Under the pieces are notes generated by a model that worked only from the letters and a program-made list of their open reading frames with translations, had not been told where the DNA came from and did not search any database. Positions 7,136 through 14,455 of a stretch of DNA of 64,000 bases are shown in pieces (positions within the stretch are counted from its first letter, which is position 1; every line of letters begins with the position of its first letter). Origin of the DNA: CF-162 sp040882565 (lineage in GTDB: Bacteria; Chloroflexota; Dehalococcoidia; SM23-28-2; RBG-16-64-32). Made by a program: the position numbers and the translations under genes. Where the stretch lies: positions 1 through 64,000 of the forward strand of contig JBBEAZ010000023.1 of NCBI GenBank assembly GCA_040882565.1, given 5' to 3'.

Positions 7136-9285
7136 GGCCCGCCTCCCGGCGGCACGCGGCGATCGGGCAAGATGGCCGCCGGTGCAACCGGCGGCTCGGT
7201 TGGCGGCGGCTCGGTTGGTACCTCGGTCGGCGGTTCCGTCGGGGCTGCGGTGGGTGGCTCCGTCGGTACGGGTACGACTGTCGGCTCCGGTTCGGGGACA
7301 CCGTCGGTCGCTGCTGGGTCGGTAGCCGAAGGATCTTCGCTGCCGTCATCGGTCGGCTCGGGCTCTGGTGTTGGCGCGGCGTCGCCCGGGTTGTTGATCG
7401 GGCCACCGCCATTGAAGTAGTAGTCGAAGATGCGCGCCGCCACCGGCGATGCGTCGTTACCGCCGGTGCCATGCTCTGCGAAGACGACGACGGCGATCTG
7501 CGGGTCGTCCGCAGGCGCGAATCCCGCGAACCAACCGTGGGTCTGGTAAGTGCCATCGTCCCTCTGCGCGCCGAACTCGGCGGTGCCCGTCTTGCCCGCA
7601 ATCGCGACGCCGCCTACCGCAGCGTTGCGCGCGACACCAGACGTCACGGACTGGCGCATCCCGTCGCGGACGATCTGCAGGTATCCCGGGTCGACCGGGA
7701 CGGTTGAAGATGCGGACTGCAGCGACTCAAGAGTGTCGCCCAGGCTGTCCTGGTATTCCTTCACGACGTGTGGCGTGACGAGCGTCCCGCCATTCGCCAT
7801 CGCCGTGATCGCGCGTAGCATCTGCAGCGGCGTCGCGGCGACATAGCCCTGGCCGATGCCGAAGTTGTACGTGTCGCCGATCGTCCACGGCTCGTTGATC
7901 GCCTCTTCCTTCCAGTCCGCGTCCGGCACCAGGCCTTCAGACTCGCCCGGCAGGTCGATGCCGGTGGGCGACCCGAGGCCGAAGCTGCGCGCGTACTGGG
8001 CGACCCTGTCCTCGCCAAGGCCGCGGAAGCCCTCGTCCGCCTTGCCGCCCGCGAGATAGTAGAAATACACGTTGGAGGACATCGCCACGCCGCCGTAGAA
8101 GTCGAGCGCGCCTAGCGGCGCCCAGTCCTTGTATACATAGATCACGTTCGGGTCGAACTCGTTCTCGACGTTGATGTAGCCCCGGCTGACGATCGTCGTG
8201 CTCGCCGAGGCGATGCCTTCCTGCAAAGCCGCCGACCCAACGATCGTCTTGAAAACACTCCCCGGCGGATAGCGCTCCGAAATCGCGTGGTTCACCAGCG
8301 GCTTTCCCGGCGCGTCGATTAGAGTCGTCAGGTCGGTCTCTGATATCGGTCCGGAGAAGACGTTGTTGTCGAATGACGGCAGCGAGACCATCGCCAGCAA
8401 CTCGCCGGTGTGGACATTGATCACAGCCGCCGCGGCGTTCTCGTCCTCGGGCGTGAACTCGCGCAGGATGTCGTTGACCCGCCGTTGCAACTCGAGGTCG
8501 ATCGTCAGGACGAGGTTCGAGCCGTCAACGGGCCGTCGCTCGGAGATTGTATGCAGCTCCCGTCCGGCAGCATCGACTTCGATCAGCTTCTTCCCGGGCT
8601 TGCCCCGGAGCACGTCTTCATATGTCAACTCGACGCCGGTTTTTCCCAGGTAGTCCTGGTAGAGATAGCCATCGCGCGCGAGTTCGGCGTACTCCTCGGC
8701 GGAGATCGGCCCGATGTAGCCCATGATGTGTGAGAGCAGATCGCCGGTGAGGTAGCGGCGCGCGGGCTCGACGTCCACCTTGAGGCCCGGCACGTGCGGC
8801 TCAAGCTCCAGCAGCATGAGCGCCGTCTCGCGGTCGAGGTCGCTCTTGATCACGGCTGGGCTGAATTCACCCTGGTTCTCGATCCCTTCTTCGACTTTCG
8901 CCTCGATCTCGCTGACCGGCATGCCGATCGCCTCGCCGATCATGCGATAAACCGCCGCCTCGCCGCGGTCGGGCAGATCGCCGGGAATGATCGTCGCCGA
9001 GAAGCGCGCGGCGTTCTGGACGAGGAGTACGCCGTTGCGGTCGTAGATCAGCCCGCGGTTCGCCGGCACCGGCACTTCGCGGAGGGCGTTGATCTCGGCT
9101 TCCTGCTGGTACTCTTCACCTTTGATCACCTGGAGGTTGATCAGCTGGATCAGCAGGATGCCGAACATCAGGATGACGAGCGCGCGCATCGCCGCCGACA
9201 TGGAGGAGGCGCGCCCTTGTTGGGTCCGTTCCCTTTTGGGTTCCTTGCTTCGCCAGCGCCGGCGGCCTTCGAAATAACTGCTCAT
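7132..9285 (-). CDS. mrdA: Penicillin-binding protein 2 (class B transpeptidase) with Pro/Thr/Glu-rich tail
   Basis: Monofunctional transpeptidase that cross-links septation-independent wall; partner of RodA. The 717 aa comprise an N-terminal membrane anchor (ALVILMFGILLIQLINL), the dimerisation domain, and the transpeptidase domain. The catalytic motifs are the SxxK serine in YPPGSVFK (near residue 343), SSN, and AGKTGTAEF (near residue 563). The last 85 or so residues are an unusual low-complexity tail built from TEPP/PTE/EPEP units, absent from standard PBP2 and probably a disordered periplasmic extension. The tail DNA is correspondingly repetitive. It is the fourth gene of the elongasome operon and overlaps rodA by 4 bp. 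Confidence 0.95.
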   Translation of the reverse strand: MSSYFEGRRRWRSKEPKRERTQQGRASSMSAAMRALVILMFGILLIQLINLQVIKGEEYQQEAEINALREVPVPANRGLIYDRNGVLLVQNAARFSATIIPGDLPDRGEAAVYRMIGEAIGMPVSEIEAKVEEGIENQGEFSPAVIKSDLDRETALMLLELEPHVPGLKVDVEPARRYLTGDLLSHIMGYIGPISAEEYAELARDGYLYQDYLGKTGVELTYEDVLRGKPGKKLIEVDAAGRELHTISERRPVDGSNLVLTIDLELQRRVNDILREFTPEDENAAAAVINVHTGELLAMVSLPSFDNNVFSGPISETDLTTLIDAPGKPLVNHAISERYPPGSVFKTIVGSAALQEGIASASTTIVSRGYINVENEFDPNVIYVYKDWAPLGALDFYGGVAMSSNVYFYYLAGGKADEGFRGLGEDRVAQYARSFGLGSPTGIDLPGESEGLVPDADWKEEAINEPWTIGDTYNFGIGQGYVAATPLQMLRAITAMANGGTLVTPHVVKEYQDSLGDTLESLQSASSTVPVDPGYLQIVRDGMRQSVTSGVARNAAVGGVAIAGKTGTAEFGAQRDDGTYQTHGWFAGFAPADDPQIAVVVFAEHGTGGNDASPVAARIFDYYFNGGGPINNPGDAAPTPEPEPTDDGSEDPSATDPAATDGVPEPEPTVVPVPTEPPTAAPTEPPTEVPTEPPPTEPPVAPAAILPDRRVPPGGGP

Positions 9286-9292
9286 AGCGTGG

Positions 9293-9814
9293 CTATAGCG
9301 ACGATGGCAACCTTGCGGTGCCCTGGAGCCAGGCGGCGGGCCGCGGGGACAGCCAGTGCATTGGCATGTAGAGGATCGGCGTGAAGAGGGCGTTGATGAC
9401 CATCGCCGGGAGGATCACCCTGAACAGCGTGTAGAAGAGCGCGATCTCCTGGCCCGTGAGGCTCAGCACAACCATGCTGATGACGCCGTAGCAGGCGCTG
9501 GCACCCATCACCGCCGTCATCGTCGGCAGGAAATCGGACTCAATCGCCCGCAGCCGCACCGCCGTCGCGAGCGGCACGACCGGCGCAAGCGCCAGGACTG
9601 AGGTGCCAATCGGGTCGCTGGTGGTGAAGTCCTGGATGAAGCCGCAGAGCGGCACAACGATCAGCGCCTCCTCGTGACCGCGGATCACCGCCCAGCACAC
9701 GGCGAAGATCAGCACCAGGTCAGGACTGACGCCCAGTGGGTGGATGTACGGCATCACCGACACGTCAAGCACCGCGAAGCCCCACGCTAGGATAGCGGCC
9801 AGCACGTACCTCAA
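9293..9814 (-). CDS. mreD: Rod shape-determining protein MreD
   Basis: A small integral membrane scaffold of the elongasome, 173 aa, with four or five predicted helices. MreD sequences are poorly conserved, but several points support the call: YIHPLGVSPDLVLIFAVCWA in the first third, the size, the topology and the position between mreC and mrdA. Its start overlaps the mreC stop by 4 bp, and mrdA begins 7 bp after its stop, which implies one transcript. Confidence 0.9.
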   Translation of the reverse strand: MRYVLAAILAWGFAVLDVSVMPYIHPLGVSPDLVLIFAVCWAVIRGHEEALIVVPLCGFIQDFTTSDPIGTSVLALAPVVPLATAVRLRAIESDFLPTMTAVMGASACYGVISMVVLSLTGQEIALFYTLFRVILPAMVINALFTPILYMPMHWLSPRPAAWLQGTARLPSSL

Positions 9815-10719
9815 GGCGCCTCCAGCCTCGCCGGCTTGAAGCTGATCAGCACAAGCACCGTATCCAGCCCGTCGAGCTTCGTGGAGGGATCGACTAATGC
9901 CTTCTTGAACGGCGCCTGTGGCCGCTGCTCGACGTCCGTAATGCTGCCGATCAGGATTCCCGGCGGGTAGTTGCCGCCGAGCCCCGAGGTGACAACCAGG
10001 CTCCCCGTCGCGATCGTCGACTCCGGCGGCAACAGGTCGAGCACAAGATTGTCCCGCAGGTCCCCCTGCACGACTCCACGCACAGCCACGGGCACCGGTG
10101 TCCCGGATGGCGCGGGTGTGGCGCTCGGCTCCTCGCCTGACGGCGGCGTCAGGACGTCTGAGCCGCCGGGAGTCGCTGTGACGGCAACCTCGGCGTTGAC
10201 GGCGCTGTCCGGGTCACTGATCAGCCGGATCCAGGCGAAGTTCTGGTAGGCGCGCGAGACCGTGCCGATCAAGCTGCCGTTGCGCGACAGCACGACCATC
10301 CCTTCGTCTACACCGTCCGCCTGGCCCATGTCGATCGCGATTGTCCGCTTCAGGGCGGATGGGTCCTCTGCGATAACGCTGGCGACCAGGAGCTGGTCTT
10401 CCGGACGCTGGGACTTCACATTGAGGGCGTCCGTTAGCTCCTGGATGCGCAGGAGGGCCTGCTGCTGGTCCGCAAGCTGAGCCTGCAGGATCTCGACCTG
10501 TTCCTTCAGCCGTTCGTTGTCGCGGACGATATCGCCGCGGTCGGTGATCCCGTCGTACATGTCCTTCAGCGGGCTGGCAGCGTCCCGGATCGTGTTCTCT
10601 ACGGGCGCGCTAACGGTCAGCGTCATGTTGCGGAAGGGATCGAGGGCGTGTTGCTCAGACAGGACGATCGTTGCGAAACTGACCGCCACAACCGTTGCAA
10701 ACCACCAGATCAGTCGCAT
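9811..10719 (-). CDS. mreC: Rod shape-determining protein MreC
   Basis: Bitopic protein that links cytoplasmic MreB to periplasmic PBP2. The 302 aa contain an N-terminal membrane anchor (FATVVAVSFATIVLSE), a coiled coil at about residues 60-100 (VRDNERLKEQVEILQAQLA), and the paired beta-barrel domain with the typical VLSRNGSLIGTVS and VVTSGLGGNYPPGILIG stretches. A Pro/Ser/Thr-rich insertion (PPSGEEPSATPAPSGTP, near residue 200) separates the barrels. That insertion echoes the low-complexity tail of the neighbouring PBP2. Confidence 0.95.
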   Translation of the reverse strand: MRLIWWFATVVAVSFATIVLSEQHALDPFRNMTLTVSAPVENTIRDAASPLKDMYDGITDRGDIVRDNERLKEQVEILQAQLADQQQALLRIQELTDALNVKSQRPEDQLLVASVIAEDPSALKRTIAIDMGQADGVDEGMVVLSRNGSLIGTVSRAYQNFAWIRLISDPDSAVNAEVAVTATPGGSDVLTPPSGEEPSATPAPSGTPVPVAVRGVVQGDLRDNLVLDLLPPESTIATGSLVVTSGLGGNYPPGILIGSITDVEQRPQAPFKKALVDPSTKLDGLDTVLVLISFKPARLEAP

Positions 10720-10766
10720 TGGTATATGTCTCTTGTGAGCCGGGCGACCAGCTCATTCGTGGCACC

Positions 10767-11831
10767 CTACCTGGGCGCCTTCCTTGTATTCAGCCGGGCC
10801 TGCAGTTTTTGCAGAATCGCTGCCTCCTCCAGAACCTCTGCCGCGCCGCGGACGACGCAGGTCAGCGGCTCCTCTGCCACATACACGGGGAAGCGTGTAT
10901 CCTGCGCCAGCCGCCGGTCCAGGCCGCGCACCAGCGCGCCGCCCCCGGCGAGGATGATCCCTGTACTCATGATGTCCGCCACCAGCTCCGGCGGCGTGAT
11001 CTCGATCGTCTGGCGGACCGAGTCGACGATCGCGTTGATCGAACCGGCGAGCGCGTCACGGATCTCGACGCTGCTCACTTCGACGGACTTCGGCAGCCCG
11101 GTCGCCAGGTCGCGGCCCCGTAGCTCGATCGTCAGCTCCCGTTCCAGGGGATAGGCCGAGCCGGCCTCGATCTTGACTTCCTCCGCTGTGCGCTCCCCGA
11201 TCAGCATGTTATGCACCTGCCGCGCGTAAGAGATGATGTCCTGGTCCATCTCGTCGCCCGCCGTGCGGATCGACGTCGCGACGACGATGCCGCCCATCGA
11301 GATCACGGCCACCTCTGTCGTGCCGCCGCCGATGTCCACGATCATGCAGCCACCCGGCTCCATCACCGGAAGCCCGGCACCGATCGCCGCGGCCATCGGC
11401 TCCTCGATCAGGAAGGCGCCCCGCGCGCCGGCGTTCAGCGCGGCGTCGTGGACGGCTCGCTTCTCGACCTCCGTCACGCCGGACGGGATGCCGATCGCCA
11501 CACGGGGGCGCGGCAGACCGAAGCCGAAGTGGTCGTGGACCGAGCGGATGAAGTAATGCAGCATCTTTTCCGTGACGCTGAAGTCGGATATGACGCCGTC
11601 ACGCAAAGGGCGCACGGCCACGATGTCGGCCGGGGTGCGGCCGACCATCCGCTTGGCCTCGGAGCCAATCGCCAGGATCTTCTTGTTGATGCGGTCGATA
11701 GCAACAACGGAGGGCTCGTCAATGACGATTCCTCTGCCTTTTACCATCACCAGCGTATTGGCTGTCCCGAGGTCGATTGCGACGTCATGAGAAAACCACC
11801 CTAATAGGGTGTTCAACGGGTTTAAGGGCAA
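10767..11831 (-). CDS. mreB: Rod shape-determining protein MreB (bacterial actin)
   Basis: Actin-like ATPase filament that guides elongasome movement. The start was set at TTG 11831 because a GGAGG sequence lies 4 nt upstream, and the protein then begins PLNPLNTLLGWFSHDVAIDLGTANTLV, the normal MreB N-terminus (354 aa). The frame remains open further upstream, but that extension has no MreB homology pattern. Visible motifs are DLGTANT (phosphate 1), VDIGGGTTEVAVIS (phosphate 2) and GIILAGGGALVRG (adenosine). It is the first gene of the operon. A 47-bp gap separates it from mreC. Confidence 0.96.
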   Translation of the reverse strand: MPLNPLNTLLGWFSHDVAIDLGTANTLVMVKGRGIVIDEPSVVAIDRINKKILAIGSEAKRMVGRTPADIVAVRPLRDGVISDFSVTEKMLHYFIRSVHDHFGFGLPRPRVAIGIPSGVTEVEKRAVHDAALNAGARGAFLIEEPMAAAIGAGLPVMEPGGCMIVDIGGGTTEVAVISMGGIVVATSIRTAGDEMDQDIISYARQVHNMLIGERTAEEVKIEAGSAYPLERELTIELRGRDLATGLPKSVEVSSVEIRDALAGSINAIVDSVRQTIEITPPELVADIMSTGIILAGGGALVRGLDRRLAQDTRFPVYVAEEPLTCVVRGAAEVLEEAAILQKLQARLNTRKAPR

Positions 11832-11971
11832 CTTGCCTCCCAAGCGCGAGCCGTCCAGTCGGGGCGCGGCGGCTCGTGCTTCGCAATTGTACCTAACGCA
11901 CTGTATCACCGCAAAAGCGAGCGTGAGCGGGCATCAGTAGTACAACGACGTGGCGCTGCTGCCGGTTCGGC

Positions 11972-12817
11972 TCAGCCCTGGGATTTCCGCCAACCGGCGG
12001 CCACAGCCTCGGCTTCCGTACAGAACCAGCGTTCGCCTTGTTCCTCGTCAATCACGGTCGCCTCGTAAGAATTGCCGCCGGGAACGTGGTAAATCTTGAT
12101 CGAATCCGAAGAGATGTTGCCCTTGATCACCGGCTCCGACGTGCCCGAGAAGTCGCATGCCCCGACTGACGTGGCGCCGCCTGCCGTTGGCGATGCCGTC
12201 TCGGCACACACCGCGCCCCAGAGGCCGCGCCTTGCTTCGCGCGCCGCCTCCTCCAGTGGCTCGAACAGGTCCTGGTAGCGGATGTCCGGCGGGTACGCGC
12301 TGGCCTGCGCATACCCTTCCCGCACCAGCACCACGTTCACCATCTCCTGCTGGTTGACCCAGACGTACCGCAGCAGCCGGCCGAAGACATCCGTCTCCGA
12401 GACGTCCTTCTCAAGCCCCACGAAGAGCCCCTCGACGATTCCCTTGTTGAAATCGCTCGCTTCCCGCCCGAAACATTCGACCGGCCGCCTCGGGTCCACC
12501 GTCTCCGGCGCGTCTACCCCGATATACCGAACGGTGTACTGCACGCCATCGATCTCCACCGCGATCGTGTCGCCGTCAATCACCCGAGTCACCACAGCAA
12601 TCGTAGTCCCCGGCGGAAACACCTTCGCCAGGTCGCGCGTCGCGGTCGGCGTGGCGGCGGCCGTGACATCCGGCGTCGGCTCGGTAGAATCGTCGTCTCC
12701 GCACGCTGCGAGGACAAGAACGGCGACGAGCAGCAGAGATGTGATCGGGGTCGCCCAGAGGGAGGCGCGCCGTTCAGTGTGGCGCTTCGGAGAGGTTTCA
12801 GCCCGCCTAGGGCACAC
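11972..12817 (-). CDS. Secreted staphylococcal-nuclease-like (SNase/TNase) lipoprotein
   Basis: The N-terminus holds a hydrophobic stretch ending in a lipobox (LVLAAC), so the protein is probably an exported lipoprotein. An Asp/Thr-rich linker follows, then an SNase OB-fold domain with RVIDGDTIAVE, VRYIGVDAPE and EGYAQASAYPP. This carries the calcium and catalytic Asp/Arg/Glu region of thermonucleases. The last 65 residues (IKGNISSDSIKIYHVPGG ... GERWFCTEAEAVAAGWRKS) are a small domain often fused to exported SNase proteins. The probable role is extracellular phosphodiester hydrolysis for nutrient or DNA turnover. The GTG start overlaps the 3' end of hicB by 11 bp. Confidence 0.85.
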   Translation of the reverse strand: MCPRRAETSPKRHTERRASLWATPITSLLLVAVLVLAACGDDDSTEPTPDVTAAATPTATRDLAKVFPPGTTIAVVTRVIDGDTIAVEIDGVQYTVRYIGVDAPETVDPRRPVECFGREASDFNKGIVEGLFVGLEKDVSETDVFGRLLRYVWVNQQEMVNVVLVREGYAQASAYPPDIRYQDLFEPLEEAAREARRGLWGAVCAETASPTAGGATSVGACDFSGTSEPVIKGNISSDSIKIYHVPGGNSYEATVIDEEQGERWFCTEAEAVAAGWRKSQG

Positions 12818-13025
12818 TCACGACCGCCACTTCGACATCGGTTTCATCGCTCGGCACCGGCTCCCCGGCGGCCTCCAGACTCTCGATGTATCCCTCAATT
12901 GCCTCGCGAGCATTTGCCAGCGCGGTGTCGCGTGAATCGCCCCACGTGTGGCAGCCCGGCAGGGCGGGTACTGAAACGACCCAGTTCCCCTCATCGTCGC
13001 GGTTGACCACTACCTTGTACCGCAT
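12807..13025 (-). CDS. hicB: HicB-like antitoxin domain protein
   Basis: A 72-aa protein starting at ATG 13025. It has the HicB partial RNase-H fold signature: MRYKVVVNRDDEGNWVVSVP, ALPGCHTWGDS, then ANAREAIEGYIESLE. It is the short form without a C-terminal HTH or ribbon domain. In intact systems HicB neutralises the HicA mRNA interferase. Here only the 3' end of a hicA-like frame remains upstream, so HicB is probably an orphan antitoxin. Confidence 0.85.
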   Translation of the reverse strand: MRYKVVVNRDDEGNWVVSVPALPGCHTWGDSRDTALANAREAIEGYIESLEAAGEPVPSDETDVEVAVVSVP

Positions 13026-13027
13026 TT

Positions 13028-13126
13028 TCAGGCCTTCTCGTTGAACTCTTCCGCGTCTATCCCTGCATCTCGAAGGATAGACACTTGCGTACCGATCGGC
13101 AATGTCTGAGAGCCGGAGGTAGTGGG
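13028..13126 (-). pseudogene. hicA remnant (C-terminal part only)
   Basis: In the frame immediately upstream of hicB, about 26 codons read TLPIGTQVSILRDAGIDAEEF and stop at 13030-13028, 2 bp before the hicB start. This matches the C-terminus of HicA toxins (PIGT-x-SILRDAGI). The sequence upstream lacks the N-terminal catalytic GSH region and is closed by a TGA inside a 24-bp palindrome. No HicA start codon is available. The likely reading is a truncated, inactive toxin gene. The match is short, so confidence is moderate. Confidence 0.5.
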
Positions 13127-13141
13127 TCATGACCCACTACC
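13118..13141. repeat. 24-bp perfect palindrome at the hicA breakpoint
   Basis: Positions 13118-13141 form a perfect inverted repeat centred between 13129 and 13130 (arm GGTAGTGGGTCA). It lies exactly where recognisable hicA sequence ends. It could be an operator of the former hicAB operon or a copy of a short mobile palindromic repeat. Confidence 0.8.
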
Positions 13142-13222
13142 GAGCCGGAGACTATCGAAGGTCACCGCGTTCTGTCTCGCAGCGCGTTGACAGCGAGGCC
13201 GCGAGGGCATAAGGTTGCGACC

Positions 13223-13792
13223 GTGAAGAGTACCATGGGGCTACAGTTTGCCCTCGGCGCGGTTACGGGGGTTGCTCTCCTAATCGCTGCGGTCTTCTTG
13301 TATTCGCGCATCGCGCCTTCCGCTGTGGGAGACCCCTCGTCCTCCGATCCCAGCCAGGAGGAGTGGGTGACGCCTGATCTGGCCGGTTACACGCCACCGC
13401 CCGGCTGTGTGCTCGACCGCATCTACAGAGAAGAGGATCAAGTCTGGTCGGAGTTGCTGAATCGGCCAATTCGCCCAGTTACAACTGAGATCGACGGTGA
13501 GCAACAAATGGAGTTTCCGATCGATTCGTACGATGTGGCGCTTAACTGCCACGAGGCCGCGGCTGAAGTAAACCCGTACTACACGCCTTCGCCCGGCCCC
13601 GGCGACGACTGCACGTCTGACATTTTCTATTCAGTGGACGGATGGGTGGAGGGGAACTGTTACGGAAGACTACGGCCGGATATCCCGTTCATCTTCGGAG
13701 AGGGTGACCGGGTCTTCATCAGCCCTCCGTTAGGGCCGGCGGGTGAGATCATAGCTGACGGGCCGCCGATCGATGCGTCTCCAGTCAGATGA
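13223..13792 (+). CDS. Hypothetical membrane-anchored or secreted protein
   Basis: GTG 13223 gives 189 aa starting MKSTMGLQFALGAVTGVALL, an uncleaved signal anchor or signal peptide, followed by a Ser/Asp/Pro linker and an exported domain. That domain has four or five cysteines (PPGCVLDRIY, ALNCHEAAAE, DDCTSDIF, EGNCYGRL), compatible with disulfides. I do not recognise a family. The stop overlaps the next start as ATGA (13789-13792), so it is coupled to the downstream metallopeptidase-like gene, and both products are predicted to be exported. Confidence 0.6.
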   Translation: MKSTMGLQFALGAVTGVALLIAAVFLYSRIAPSAVGDPSSSDPSQEEWVTPDLAGYTPPPGCVLDRIYREEDQVWSELLNRPIRPVTTEIDGEQQMEFPIDSYDVALNCHEAAAEVNPYYTPSPGPGDDCTSDIFYSVDGWVEGNCYGRLRPDIPFIFGEGDRVFISPPLGPAGEIIADGPPIDASPVR

Positions 13793-14446
13793 AGCCCTTT
13801 CTTCTTGGCGTCATCGTATCCGTAGGGCTAGTCATTCCATCTCTCGGCGCGTTGCAAGCGTCCGCCTTCCATCCGTTCCACGAACCAGTTCGTCACCTGA
13901 GCGATTACCACGACGCCCTACCAAACGTCTCCTGGGGCGTCTCCTCGTGCTGCATACCTGATCCCACCTCGGCGGTGAATGGCTTCATCGAGGAACCCGG
14001 TGGATGGCAGTCGGCATCGGGCGGTCTCCTCGTGGATTACTATCAGACGACGTACGCTACTGGAGACTTTCAGATATCATTCATCACCCCGAGTGCTATA
14101 GATGGCAAATGTGGCGTCACTGCAGTGGCGTGCGTCACGTACGAGAGCGGATACACCTGCGTTGGTGACTGCTCATACACGCTGTACCATGTCAGCAAGC
14201 TGCAGATATGGTTTGAGACCACATACTGGGATGGCGCAGCCACAAATACCCGTCGACAGGTGCTTGACCATGAAATCGGACACACATTTGGATTCGCAGA
14301 GCACTACACGAATGATCCAGTGCGCGGTAGCGTTTGACACTTCCGTGTACTCGGGCGTGATGGACAACGATCTGAACGATACGAGCGGATATCCCGGGTA
14401 CCTGGAGTTGTACGCCGCTCCATACACAACGAAAGAATGGTACTGA
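13789..14446 (+). pseudogene. Secreted zinc metallopeptidase (metzincin-like), frameshifted near its 3' end
   Basis: A signal peptide (MKPFLLGVIVSVGLVIPSLG) precedes a cysteine-containing domain and the zinc motif HEIGHTFGFAEH (residues 161-172). This gives the HExxH pair and Glu171 or His172 as third ligand. The first frame then stops at 14335-14337. The next frame (+1) continues without interruption as CAVAFDTSVYSGVMDNDLND to a stop at 14446 and supplies the Met-turn (GVMDN) expected after the zinc site. Removing one base between about 14308 and 14330 would restore one 219-aa protein. It is either a one-base insertion pseudogene or a sequence error. The family call rests on the zinc and Met-turn motifs. 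Confidence 0.65.
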
Positions 14447-14455
14447 GGCTCTGAC

